NCBI GenBank assembly: GCA_027596195.1
Contig: JADGJG010000059.1
Coordinates: 1-57,135, forward strand
From: Podochytrium sp. JEL0797
Lineage: Eukaryota; Chytridiomycota; Chytridiomycetes; Chytridiales; Chytriomycetaceae
Direction of reading: 5' to 3'
Length of the DNA stretch: 57,135 nucleotides
This document shows, one piece after another, positions 42,397-53,431 of the stretch. Under the pieces are notes generated by a model, which saw only the letters and a list, made by a program, of their open reading frames with translations, did not search any database and was not told the DNA's origin. A program made the translations under genes and the position numbers. Each line of letters begins with the position of its first letter. Positions within the stretch are counted from its first letter, which is position 1.

Positions 42397-44916
42397 CTAC
42401 TCCATCACCAACCCCTCCAACCCCCTCTCCATCTCATCATACTTTTCCCGTATCGAACTCGACCGTTTCCCCCTCCCCCCATCCTCCCTCGGTGGCGTCA
42501 AAATCCCATTCCTCAACGGTGACGCGATCGAAAGGTCTGCAGCTTTCCGGGTCACGTCGGATGCGGAGTTTGGCGCACTGGTTGTGTGGAGGAGTGTTGG
42601 GGTTGATGGGGAGGAAGGATCGACGGTGGTGATGGGATTTCGCACGAGAATGAAATCAATGGTGGTTTGAGGATGGAGCGCGAGAATGTCGTGTACGCGT
42701 TCGTGGTCGGATCGTACCGTTTCTGTATCAATCCAATGGAGTTGCAGCAAGAAAAAATTAGTATACAATGACGAGGCAATGTGCAAGAAATAAAAAAACG
42801 AACCGGCACTACCCTCCCCCACAACAGTAACCAACCTCCACCCCCCCTCCTCATCACCCCCCACTTCCCCACCCCGTGCCGCTGTCCCCAAACTAAACTT
42901 CTTGACCGCCGCCGCCACCAACCCCTGCACATCCAACTCCTTTGCAACCCCAACAGTCTTGTAAGTTCTCACTCCATCCCCTTCCACCCTCCACACCCGC
43001 ACAAGCCGCACATCCCCGACCTCACTCATGTTCACGTTTCGGTTCACAATCAGTTTAATGATTTGATCGTCGTTGATGAGGATTTGGTTTGTAGTGGATG
43101 CGAGGAGTTTTGTGACGGGTTTCGAGTTGGATAAACCGGGAAGCTTTTTTTGCGAGAGTGTGTTGAGAATGTCGTAGATTTTCGCGTGGGTTGGGAGTTT
43201 GCGTTCCTCTGTAGTGGGGCGTGAGTGAGTGAGAGTGATTGCGCAGAGTATTCGAAAAACTGGGGGATCGCTACACGACGTTTCACTTTCGTTCCGCGTC
43301 GAAACCCCCCGGTATGCGCGTGGTGCGCAACGCGCACGACGTTTTGCTTTCACTTTCACTCCACTCTTTCGCCGCCTCACAGTATGCGCGTGCTACGGCA
43401 CACATACGCTCCGCTTTTCGCCGCGAACGCGTCGAAACCCCCGATATGCGCATGCCTACGCAACACGGTGTTTGCGTTCACTTTCGCTCTGCTCTTTCGC
43501 CGCTATGCGTCGATACTCCCACACATAACAACAGCAAAAAAAGGCAACTCACGAGACTCGAAAAACAGCACACTCAAATAATACTCTCCCTCCACCCCCG
43601 CACCGCCACCTGAACCACCCATCGGAACTTTAAACCGCTTCAACGCGTCCCTCAACAACTCCTCCACAGTAGTCTCATGCGTCCACGCGACGGTTTTGAA
43701 TGTCGCCCCGGAAGTGCCGTTGAGGTCCACGTTTCCGGAGTAGATTCGCAGGACGCGGATAGTGGCTGCTGATGGGGCGGTTGAGGGTGGTGTGGAGGAG
43801 ACGGGTGGAGTGTGGACGAGCGCCACTCCAGGTGGTTTTGCAGTTGGTGAAGAGGTGGTGAAAATTTGGGATTGGGATCGGGCGGGGGATCGAGTGCGGC
43901 TGGGAGAGCGGGTGGTGGTGCGCGAGAGGAGGGTGGAGAAGTCCATGCTTCTGCGGCCGCGGATGACCGTGGTGGTGGTTTCGGAGGAGGCGGATGCGTC
44001 TGGAGAGGAAGGGAGGAGTGGGGGTGTGGTTGTGGGAGAGGTGGGTGTTGTGGACATGTTCTTGCGGAGACGGGACTTTTTTGGGAGTTAGTCGTGGGGA
44101 GGGAAGGAGGAGGGGAGATGTATTTACCCAGAATGAGTTGCTTCGTTTCTTTGAGGGCGGGAGGGACAGGGAATCGTCGTCTTTTGGAGATAGGGTGGTG
44201 GCGGACGCACGCGGAGACAGGATCGGGGAATACACTGAACTCTCGGCCGAGACGATCTGATCGTCCCGTTGGATGGGGACTTGTTGGAGATCATTTTGGG
44301 GTTTGGCGGGATCTTCGTCTGCGGATGCGATGGATTGCTTGTCCATATCCCTGTCGATATCGCATTCCTCGTCCTCATCGTCGTAGTATTCCTCGCCCAG
44401 ACAGTACTCCTCATAGACCACGGGAACCTCCTCAAAGCCAATCCTCCTCGTATTCTCGGCCTTGACAGGTGCTTCCACATCGTCGTCCTCCGCCAACGCC
44501 AACAAGACATTCCGTATTTTGTTGAGGCGCGCGACTCTCTCACTCGTTGTCTCAATGTTCTCAGCCGGGATGTACCCGACCTCGTCAGTCTTTACGCATC
44601 TCACGAGCCACCAGTACGAGTTTGCGTCGTCGAGGAGCGCCAGCGGGTCGCCCTTCAACACGCAGACTTGGCCCTCGAGCGACGCCGCGAAGCCGTGGAG
44701 CGCATACACCAAAGCGTAGTCGGTCGTCGCGAGGAGCAGCGCCTGTTGCCCGAGCAGCTGCGAGGCGACGGACGCTGCTGCCAGCGCGGCCGCGCGCGTC
44801 TCCCTGTCAACGACGCAGTGAACGTAAGTGTCGCCAGAGTCGTCGAAAGTGTACGATTGCCGCTGGATCGCAACACACTGCCCGCATTCGTGTAAGCCAA
44901 ATTGGTCGTCGTTCAT
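42397..44916 (-). CDS. SH3 and Ras-association domain adaptor protein
   Basis: Model: complement of 42397-42722, 42804-43208, 43553-44075, 44128-44916; 680 aa. An SH3 domain lies at about 68-122 (ALVYALHGFAASLEGQVCVL through YWWLVR to GYIPAENIE), followed by the ERVARLNKIRN helix seen after fungal scaffold SH3 domains. An acidic linker with YDDEDEE and a Ser/Pro-rich region follow. Then come two ubiquitin-like RA folds, ~365-500 (IRVLRIYSG ... IIKLIVNRN) and ~515-640 (VRLVRVW ... TIDFILVRN). Such adaptors link Ras-type GTPases to polarity or MAPK signalling at the cell cortex; the exact ortholog is unclear. The second intron is 344 bp, far longer than any other here, and carries a minisatellite. 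Confidence 0.78.
43255..43515. repeat. Intronic minisatellite, about three copies
   Basis: Imperfect units containing CGCGTCGAAACCCCC, TATGCGCGTG and CACTTTC.CTC..CTCTTTCGCCGC recur at roughly 70-100 bp spacing, wholly inside the long intron of the SH3/RA gene. They account for the intron's size. Confidence 0.7.
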
Positions 44917-45295
44917 TGGCCCAAAGAAAATTGCGAAACGAAATCTCCATCCTTCGAATTCTTTTGAAGTTGCCGGCTGCTCTTAGTTGTAAAGAGAAAG
45001 TGGAGAAATTGAAGGACACACTCAAACCTCAGCGCATTGTACAAAAGGAAAGTGGGAAATCAAAGCCCCCCCCCCCTATGTTAGAAGTCGTCAGTCAAGA
45101 GGGAGCTGTCACAATTCGCAAGAACAAAGCACAGATTATTCAAGAATGTAGTACAATATTTACTCAGTTTTAAATGAACGATAGTTAGAATTACGACGAG
45201 GTATCAAAATTTCTACAGATCAAACTGGTGTTTGCGCGCGCGGGGGATTGTCAATCTTGCCAAATAGTCAAAAAAAACGCGTTGAAACCAACGTC
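44917..45295. other. Intergenic between divergent genes
   Basis: A C9 run lies near 45067. From about 45200 the sequence resembles the region upstream of the decayed copy at 51.8 kb (TTTCTACAGATCAAA and a GCGCGCG block), so the duplication included 5' flanking DNA. Confidence 0.5.
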
Positions 45296-47775
45296 ATGCC
45301 CTGCCAAGTCGATCCGCAGAACTGTCAGACGCTGTTGAACAGTTTCCCGTCTCTCGCTGCAAATATCGGAACCGTGGACAATTTCTGTAGCACAGGATGC
45401 GGCTCTCTATTCACTGAGAAGAATAGTTTTGTTGACCGAATGTATGTATTTGATCTTAAACGCAAGCGTACCTTGACCTTGAAAATTGCTTTTCACTCAT
45501 TGTGTAGCACGATGGCGGCTCAAAACTTGACGGGATCGCTTCGCTAAATAATTTAACCTACATGTGAGAAAATTTTGCTTCTTTTGTTACAAATCCGCTT
45601 TAATTCCAACATGCGGTCCCAATCAAAAAGCGATCTTCGCAACGACCAATACACCGGAGGTATCCCGCTGTCGTGGGGCGCGTTGGGATCGTCTGGTGCT
45701 TACATGTGAGTGGTAAATTTCTCGTGCAGTCGTCGTTTGGAAATTGTCAACTTTGAAAAAAATCTGATGACGATTCTTAAATTCAAACACAAAAAAACAC
45801 AGAAACCTGCTCGGAAACCAATTGACTGGACCACTGCCGCCTTCTCGGATTGGGATCCAAATCGACGCCGCTGGAACAGTCGGTGGGCTTCCGGATGTTC
45901 TAGTATTTCTTCCCTCCAAAATGGAACCGAGATTCAAGTCTTTGAGGGCAGAGCTCCCAACACTGGTGGCAGCACAATGACGTGGTGGACGCAGATGTCG
46001 GACACCTCAATGGCTAGGCGAAATTCGTGTTCCCTTCTCGGTAACACGCCGCCAAAAGTTCTCGTGCACCAAAGTGGTATGGTTATCGTTGCCGTTGCGG
46101 TTCAACGGGCGGGTGTGAGCTCAAGTACTGTTGAAATGACGTGCGCTGAAACCGCGTTTGGCAAATCTTGTTCCTTGACCGGGGATGTGCAAGATGCTGT
46201 CATCGCAACGGACCAGAACGGCCTGATTCATGTTGTGGGGGTCGGATACGACTATGGAGTGCCAAATACGTTCTTTGATTTCTTCACTTCCTCTGCAATG
46301 GATCCCAACAGCATTAATACATACATTGGACAACCGCTGAATGTCACCAGTATTTCTGCTCCTCTCAATACCACCGGGCCCTTGACTGTTTGGGGAGTTG
46401 GTTGGGATGGGGTGTTCAAGTTGCAGTTCACCGGGGATGCAGGATTTCCCGTTTGGGACACATTAGTTGTTAATGATTCTCGGTCGGATTTAGTTGAAGT
46501 CCAGGCTGTTGGTCTTTCAAATGGGGACACAGGCATATTCTTTGTCTCGAACGCGCGTCAAATTTTGTACACCATGGATTTCGTCCCGGTGGGGTACGGG
46601 AAACAGATTCAGCCAATTGTGGATCCGACTGGCATTTTTAACCTATTTTATATCAATCCATCGCGAAATGTGGAGTACATATCGTTGTTGAATAGCGGCT
46701 GGTCGTCTACGTTCATTGCTGCCATCCGTTCTTGGTCGGCCCTTGATTTTTCCGTCAGCTATCAGGAAAACGGATTGTGGTCTCTTTTTCTTATCCCTGA
46801 GTACGGAGGCATGGTCGCCTATGTAACTCAACCGACCATGTGAGATTCACTTTTCTACCCCCAAAATCAATCATGCTCAGTATGTCTCTAAACGTTTACA
46901 GCAACTTGATCATGCTGCCAAGCCCCGCATCGACAACTGAGGCAAAAATCTCAACTGAGACGACGGCACCTTCCTCTTCCGCGACTGCTGCTTCCACATT
47001 GTCCGCTGAGACAGAAATTCTCAGCTCCACTGAGACTATTGCAAAAAACACTTCTGCCGCCACTACTCTGGCTTTTGTTACGTCCACTGACTTGCTGACG
47101 ACTTCTGTCCGATCATCTCCCGCCCCGTCAAGCAAAAATATGATTTCGTCTCCGATTGAAGTTCTCACTTCCACTGAGACTATGGCACCTGCGACATCCC
47201 CTGCTCCCCAGCCGACATCAACGGCATCGGCCAACCCCGACTGCCTCACCATTAAGCAAGCGTTTCCCTCTGTTCGTTCCAAATGGATTGTTGGAACGTG
47301 TCTTCAAATGGCACGTATTAGTAAGCACTGCCTCGAAACGCGGTCGTCGCGCGGGTCACCAATATATTGGATTCCAAAATGGTCGTCTTATTCATATGTG
47401 CGTACATTCTTTTTGATTGGATTACCAAGTTTAATTTGCCTTTTGTTTATTCTCTAGAATTCTTCCGAGAATGGGATTGCAGGGCACTGTTCCTGCTGTT
47501 CTTGAAAATCTTGTTCAATTGGCGGTTTTGGATCTTTCAGACTATCACCTGGTTGGAGTTTTGCCTCGTCAGCTAGGTCAATTGACAAATTTGCGTCAGA
47601 TGTACGTTTCTCCGCCTACATTCGTTTCTGTTTTCTGAATATTAATATTCATTTGTTTGACAATAGTCTCATTCAGAAGAACCAACTGAGCGGAGCCATT
47701 CCACCAGCACTTTCTCAAATCCTGACCTCCAACGGCGCAACCAAGGGCATAATCCCCGCGGTGTGTTTTGAATAA
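45296..47775 (+). pseudogene. Decayed one-module LRR/beta-propeller gene
   Basis: Exon-by-exon relative of the intact gene at 48.6 kb. The cap (CQVDPQNCQTLLNSFPSL ... CSTGCG) and first donor are intact. Exon 2 lost 13 bp near 45540 and now runs into TAA. Exon 4 changes frame near 45846 between the LRR and the propeller. The propeller itself is open to 46843. In the second Cys cap, one base is missing near 47274 (GTTCGTTCC against GTTCAGTTCC), giving stops. The final exon leaves the family sequence near 47742 and ends 11 residues later, so the C-terminal domain is gone. Four separate lesions make this a clear pseudogene, though the propeller could still be translated alone. Confidence 0.85.
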
Positions 47776-48553
47776 TTAGAAGAGAATTGAATCTTGGCTT
47801 ATAAAAGAGTGGGTGATGCAAGGATGGGGGGTATGCTTCAGCGATGGCACTGTAAGTGATTGGCCTCGAAAGCTGTCAAGTTGGCAGACACTAATCGATA
47901 TCAGGAAGGAAGGGAAAGATGAAGGGGGGAAAGAAGGGGCGCTCGCAGATAAAAACCTGGATTGGGTGCCACGATGTCTTTGCGTACTTGACTTAACAGG
48001 GGGGGGGGGGGTCTGTTTAGCCTGCTGAAACCAATCCAACCGAGCAAACAGATCAAAATATGCAGCGTGTTGTGAACGGCAACAGAGGAAAAAATGAACG
48101 CAATGCACGGATTTTTATTGGTCGGAATTGTCTTGAAAGATTCCCTTTTACATTGGAAAAAGCAGCGCTGCGACTGCAGACTTGAATGCTGGAAGGAGGC
48201 AGCAGTGGCGTGTGTGGGAGACAGTGACTGGGGATTAAGGGAGCTGTAGTGAGTGCTAAATGGAAAGCGCTTGGGATGGCGTACTGGTCCCTGAGGGGGT
48301 GCAACGGGGACTCTCACAAGGGACCTGATCACAGCTGAGGCGCGTCAAAAATTGTTTACAGCACGTACGGGTACTCAGTGAGAAAAAAACACTTGCTATT
48401 CCAGCCACAGAGGTTAAGTGAGCGATTTGAGAGAAGTTAGAATATCACGGGGTATCAAATGAATCTAGACTCTCGAATTTCAGATCAATTTCGCTTCGGG
48501 CTGGGGATTTTCAACTTGGCACAACTTCGAAAAAAAAACGCGTTGAAAAAGAA
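47776..48553. other. Intergenic between LRR-family copies
   Basis: A TATAAAAG near 47800-47807 precedes a 71-residue frame (47813-48028) of no recognised family, which ends in a poly-G run near 48000-48011. The last ~120 bp resemble the upstream regions of the other family copies. Confidence 0.4.
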
Positions 48554-51383
48554 ATGGTCCTGCTCTGCCAAGTCGATCCGCAGAACTGTCAGACGCTGCT
48601 GAACAGTTTCCCTTCTCTCGCTGCAAGCATCGGAACCGTGGGCAACCACTGCTTCACGGGATGTGGCTCTCTATTTACTGTGCAGAATACTTATGTTGAC
48701 CGAATGTATGTATTTAATCTTAAGCGTCCCTTGATCTTGAAAACGAGCCTTTCACTAATTATTGTGTAGCACGATGGCTGGTCAAAACCTGACGGGATCG
48801 CTGCCGGATCTGTCGTCGCTGAATAGTTTAAGATACATGTGAGAAAGTTTTGATTTTTCTGTTTAAATCCGCTTTAAATCCGACACTGTGATCCCGATCG
48901 AAAAGTGATCTTCGCGACAACCAATACACAGGGAGCATCCCGTCATCTTGGGACGCGTTCGGATCATCTGGGGCTTACATGTGAGTCGTAAATTTCTCTT
49001 GGTCGTCCTTTGAAAATTGTCAACATTGAAAATCTGATGACGTGATTATTCCAAAATCAAAAAACAGCAACCTGCTCGGAAACCAATTGAATGGCTCGCT
49101 TCCCTCTTCCTGGAATCAAGCCAATCAACCCAATTTTGAACAGTTGGGCAAAGGCGTATTTTCTGCTATTTCTTCGATTCAGACGGGCGAGGGGATTGCA
49201 ACGTTTGCGAGTCAATCTTCTGGCGCTGGAGGCAGCTCAATGACGTGCTGGTCGCAGAATTCAGACAACTCGATGGGTGGGAATAATTCGTATCCCCTCA
49301 ACGACGGCCCGACTGGAAAAGTTCTCTTGCACCAAGGCGTTACCGTGGCGGTTCAACGGGCGGGTGCAAGCACACATGATGTTGAGATCACGTGCAGTGT
49401 AACCGTGTGCGGGACATCTTGCTCATTGACCGGGGACGTGCAAGATGCTGTTACTGTGACGGACCAGAACGGGTTGATTCATGTTTTGGGGATTGGACGC
49501 GTCGACGGACTTCCAAATACTTTCTTTGACTTCTACCCTTCATCTCCAATGGATCCAACCACTGTTCTACAAGCAACTGGACCAGTGCTGAATGTCACTA
49601 GTATTTCAGCTTCCATCAGTATGATGGGGCCATTGATTGTGTGGGGAGTTGGAAGTGAAGGGGTGTTTCACCTTATCCAAACGGGGACTAGCCCTTCCAC
49701 TTGGGGAACATGGGTTCTTTCGGATCCTCGTTCAGATTTGGTTGAAGTCCAACTAGTTACTCTTTCAGGTGGGAGCACGGGGATGTTTTTTGTGTCGAAT
49801 GCGGGTCGAATTCTATACACAATGAATTGGGTCACGGTGGCGTGGGGGACACGGATTCAGCCAGTTCTCGATGCATCTACGGGAATTTTAAACGTGTTTT
49901 ATATGACCGAATCGGGAAACTTAAAGTACATCTCGTTGCTGAACAACGGCTGGTCCTCCAAGTTCACAATTCTTAACCAGCCTGTACTTGATTTTACTGT
50001 GAGCTATCGGGTAGATGGATTGTGGGAGTTGTTTGTGATTCCTCCTTTTGACGCTATATTATATTCCGTTGAACCAAGCATGTAAAGTCCTCATTTTTCT
50101 CCTTCTTCTCTTAAATACTTAAAATCGAATTCAAAATGTTTGCAGCAACGTGCCTTTGCTTCCAGCACCCCCATCGGCAACTGAGACGGAAACTCTCGCT
50201 TCCACTGAGACCATTGCCTCCACCTCTTCTATTTCTACTCCAACATCGGCAACTGAGACAGAAATTTTCACCTCAACTGAGACCATTGGACCTGCCACTT
50301 CTGCGGCTGCTCCAACATCAACAACTGTGACTGAAATACTCACTTCGACTGATACCCTTGCATCTACGAGTACCGAATCGCCACCCACTTCAACCAATCT
50401 TTCGTCTGCAACAGAAGTTCTCACTTCCAAGGCTATTGCATCCGCGACTTCTGTGGCAGCTCCAACATTGTCAATTGAGACAGAAATTATCACTTCCACT
50501 GAGACCATTGCTTCTGCCACTTCCACCGCCCCCCAGCCGGCGACTACGACATTGGCCAACCCCGACTGTCTCACCATTAAGCAAGCGTTCCCCTCTGTTC
50601 AGTTCCAAGTGGATTGTTGGAACGTCTCTCCAAATGGCACATATTTCATTGGTACCACCACAAAACGTGACCGTCGCGCGGGAAACCAATACATTGGATT
50701 CCAAAACGGGCGTCTTATTCACATGTGAGTACAATTTTCGCTTGGATTACTGGGGTTAATTTATCTTTTGATTCTTCTCCAGTATCCTTCCGAGCATGAG
50801 ACTGCAGGGCACCGTGCCTGCTGTTCTTGGCAATCTTGGACAATTAATGGTCTTGGATCTTTCGGACAATAATCTGGTCGGGGTTTTGCCTCCTCAGCTC
50901 GGCCAATTAACAAATCTTCGACAAATGTGAGTTTCTCGACATTCATTTCAATTCTCGACATACTAACGCACGTTTTTCTTTCAAATCCCCAGCCTCATTC
51001 AGAAGAACCAACTGAGCGGAGCCATCCCACCGGCACTTTCTCAAATTCTGACCTCCAACGGCGCAACCGTCAACTTTGGAACAAACTGCTTCGTTTCTCA
51101 AGGAAACCAACGCCCAGAATGCATCAAAAAGAATGAACCTAATTGCAACGCCGTTTCGTTGGACGCTGAATTCACGGGCCCCGACTACCAACCCATGCAA
51201 GATGCGCTGAGGGATGCCAACAATGACTTGAGCACGTTGGACGAAGTGGCGAAAGAGAACATGTATTTCGGGAGGGATGAGTACATGTATCAAGCGTTCA
51301 GACATTACGCGTCGCAACGCGCTTGGTGTATGAAGCATTATCCGGATGTGCCATTTGGCACGAACGGTCGTCGTCGTCGTTGA
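48554..51383 (+). CDS. One-module LRR/beta-propeller/Ser-Thr-rich protein
   Basis: Model: join 48554-48705, 48770-48838, 48906-48980, 49068-50081, 50146-50724, 50783-50926, 50993-51383; 807 aa, all joins in frame. Order: Cys cap (CQVDPQNCQTLLNSFPSL, CFTGCG), LRR exons with LTGSLPDLSSL and YTGSIPSSW, a third LRR (LLGNQLNGSLPSSW) leading into a ~300-residue beta-propeller, a Ser/Thr stalk of TETETLASTETI-like repeats, a second cap (PDCLTIKQAFPSV ... DCWNVSPNG), LRRs (LDLSDNNLVGVLP; KNQLSGAIPP), then a conserved C-terminal domain with NFGTNCF and the ending FGTNGRRRR. Every intron is phase 2 and falls within an Ile/Met position of an LRR or domain edge. Probably a secreted or wall-attached recognition or adhesion protein; no signal peptide is seen at this ATG. 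Confidence 0.78.
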
Positions 51384-51822
51384 TTTTAACTTCGCCAAAT
51401 TTTTCGTTTCTTAATTTATTCAAATGGCGCTCAGAGATCAATAGAATTAAAAATCATCATATTTTTTTGCAACGAAGTCCTTCTTGAATTCATCGGCCTC
51501 AAAACGAGCGTACTCAAAATGCTGCGACGAATCTCAAAGTTATCCCTCGTTTACTCTTCGGCGATGTAACATCTCCCAAGCGTCTCCCTCCTTTATCCAT
51601 AAATTCAGGGCGGAATTTGGCTTAGTGTGTGTCAGAATTCTTTCTTGAATAAACCAGCGAACGGCAGCAGAGTAAAACCACGTAGTATCATATATTATTT
51701 ATACAAAATTCATTGTTTGATCAAAAAATGAAAAAATTTCTACAGATCAAAATTATGCGCGCGAGGGATTTCATAAAGTTGCCATAAATTAGAGATAATA
51801 ACAAGTTGTAATAACAAGTGTC
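51384..51822. other. Intergenic
   Basis: AT-rich, no gene recognised. The last ~90 bp match the upstream block of the copy at 45.3 kb. Confidence 0.45.
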
Positions 51823-52229
51823 ATGCTCTGCCAAGTCGATCCGCAGAACTGTCAGACGCTGTTGAACTGTTTCCCATCGCTTGCCGCAAATATCGGAACC
51901 GTGGAAAATCTCTGTAGCACGGGATGTGGCTCTTTTCACTGTGCAGAACACTTTGGTTTCGCGAATGTGAGTAATTCTGATACAAAAAAACGATCAATCT
52001 TGAATTCACGCGCTTCTTTCATTATAGCTTGATGGCAGATCAAAATCTGGCCGGATCGCTGCCGGATCTGTCGTCGCTGAATATTTTGTGAGAAAGTTTT
52101 GATTTTTCTGATACAATATTATTCCAACACTGTGATCCCGATCGAACAGTGATCTTCGCAACAACCAATCAATACACGGGAGAAATTCCGCCGTCTTGGG
52201 TTGCGTTAGGATCATCCGGGGCTTACATG
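51823..52229 (+). pseudogene. 5' fragment of the LRR/beta-propeller family
   Basis: The cap starts MLCQVDPQNCQTLLNCF and keeps CSTGCG, but two bases are missing near 51932 so the frame is lost before the donor. The second exon (LAGSLPDLSSL) lacks its last ~8 bp and runs into TGA. A third LRR exon (LRNNQ-like, IPPSWVALGSSGAYM) remains, then the similarity ends. No propeller follows. Confidence 0.85.
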
Positions 52230-52414
52230 TGAGTCGTAAATTTCTCTTGGTCGTCTTTTGGAAATTGTCAATATGAAACTTGATGACGTGATTACCATAA
52301 CCACTATGCTTTCTCATTCTCAACTTTGTGAGTCGTGAAAAAACGATTTTTTTTAATATAATTTGTATTATGAATATTCCAAAGTGATTCGTGCTTTTTT
52401 CGCTCTTGCTCGGC

Positions 52415-52756
52415 AACTTGGGCCGGAGTTGACTTGGAACCGGTCAAGCGACGTGGAGTGCAACCAAGCTTGTCACGAAGGAACCAGTAGCACCAAGTGT
52501 CACTCGAAGTCCATGCGATTTCGTCCTCGTGTTTGGTAGCTTATTGGATTTCATGGGCAAAGACTTGGACCATGTCAACGCCGAAGCCAGGCTAGTCGAG
52601 ATAAGCCGTACACATGTGGACGAGTTTGGTCATGTTGGCTTCGTTGAGAATGCGTTCAGCAGGAGTCGGAGGCGCTGGATTCATTCCTTGGGCATCGGTT
52701 TGAGCCGAACGAGCATCGGCAATGGCCTCGGAGAGATCTGGCATGATCTTGAATGC
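52415..52756 (-). pseudogene. Fragment of an unrecognised gene with two stops
   Basis: On the minus strand one frame reads MPDLSEAIADARSAQTD ... LVHMCTAYLD, TAG, PGFGVDMVQVFAHEIQ, TAA, ATKHEDEIAW ... CYWFLRDKLG ... AEQERKKHES. The even amino-acid composition and continuity across both stops suggest a real protein sequence that has decayed. I do not recognise the family. It abuts the next finger gene on the opposite strand, as if that gene's 5' end had been replaced. Confidence 0.5.
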
Positions 52757-52767
52757 TATACTGGCGA

Positions 52768-53313
52768 AACAAGTCCAAGCGGCGACAAGCGATACGAGTG
52801 CTCGTTTTGCCCTTCGAGATTCAATCAACCCGAGCATCGAAAAACTCACGAGCGCACGCATACGGGGAAACCCCGTATATTTGCCGATTCTGTGGACGTG
52901 GGTTCAAGCAATACCTTTGTGTCCAAGTTCACGAGAGAACACACACGGGAGAGAAGCCGTACGGTTGCAAGATGTGTGATTCCTCGTTTGCACAAGGACA
53001 GCAACTCAAGGCGCATGAAAGGACCCACAGAGGCGTAAAACCGTGCAAATGCAAAACCTGCGATTCCAAGTTTGCGCAATTGCCGCAACTCAAGACGCAT
53101 GAAAAGTCTCACACTGGAGAGAAACCATTCAAATGCGACTCGTGCGAGCGAGCATTCATGAATGCGAGATTGTTGAAAGATCACAAGAATGAGCATACGG
53201 GCGCAACCCCATATGAATGTGATGTTGGTCTTGTCCAGTTTTCAAAGTATGAAAAATTCAACCGTCACAGGAAGAATGGACACGTTAGCGCACCTGAGTG
53301 GCAAAACAAATAA
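52768..53313 (+). pseudogene. C2H2 zinc-finger gene, frameshifted and 5'-truncated
   Basis: Six fingers: CSFCPSRF in one frame, then CRFCGRGF, CKMCDSSF, CKTCDSKF, CDSCERAF and a sixth whose second Cys is missing (CDVGLVQF) in the next frame. The break is at the GGGG run at 52864-52867: one more G would give HTGETPY and join finger one to the rest. No start codon in frame with the first finger has family support. AQGQQLKAHERTH resembles the last finger of the gene at 10.3 kb. It may be a functional gene with a sequence error, but the damaged sixth finger and lost 5' end argue for decay. Confidence 0.7.
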
Positions 53314-53431
53314 AATGCTATTCAAGCGGCTCTTTTTTTTTGTGACACGTTTCCGGGGACTGCATGAGTTTTGAATTCGCCGAATCGTTCGCCAACATTA
53401 TTTATCCTTATGAATATGGAAGGAGTTAACT

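Noticed and set aside
45623..45937. 104-residue antisense frame over the LRR pseudogene
   Set aside because: It is the reverse reading of the cap and LRR exons of a decayed family member, with no motif of its own.
47776..48332. Minus-strand frames of 83-143 residues between LRR copies
   Set aside because: Overlapping in several frames, Ser/Pro/His-rich by composition only, and crossing a poly-G run.
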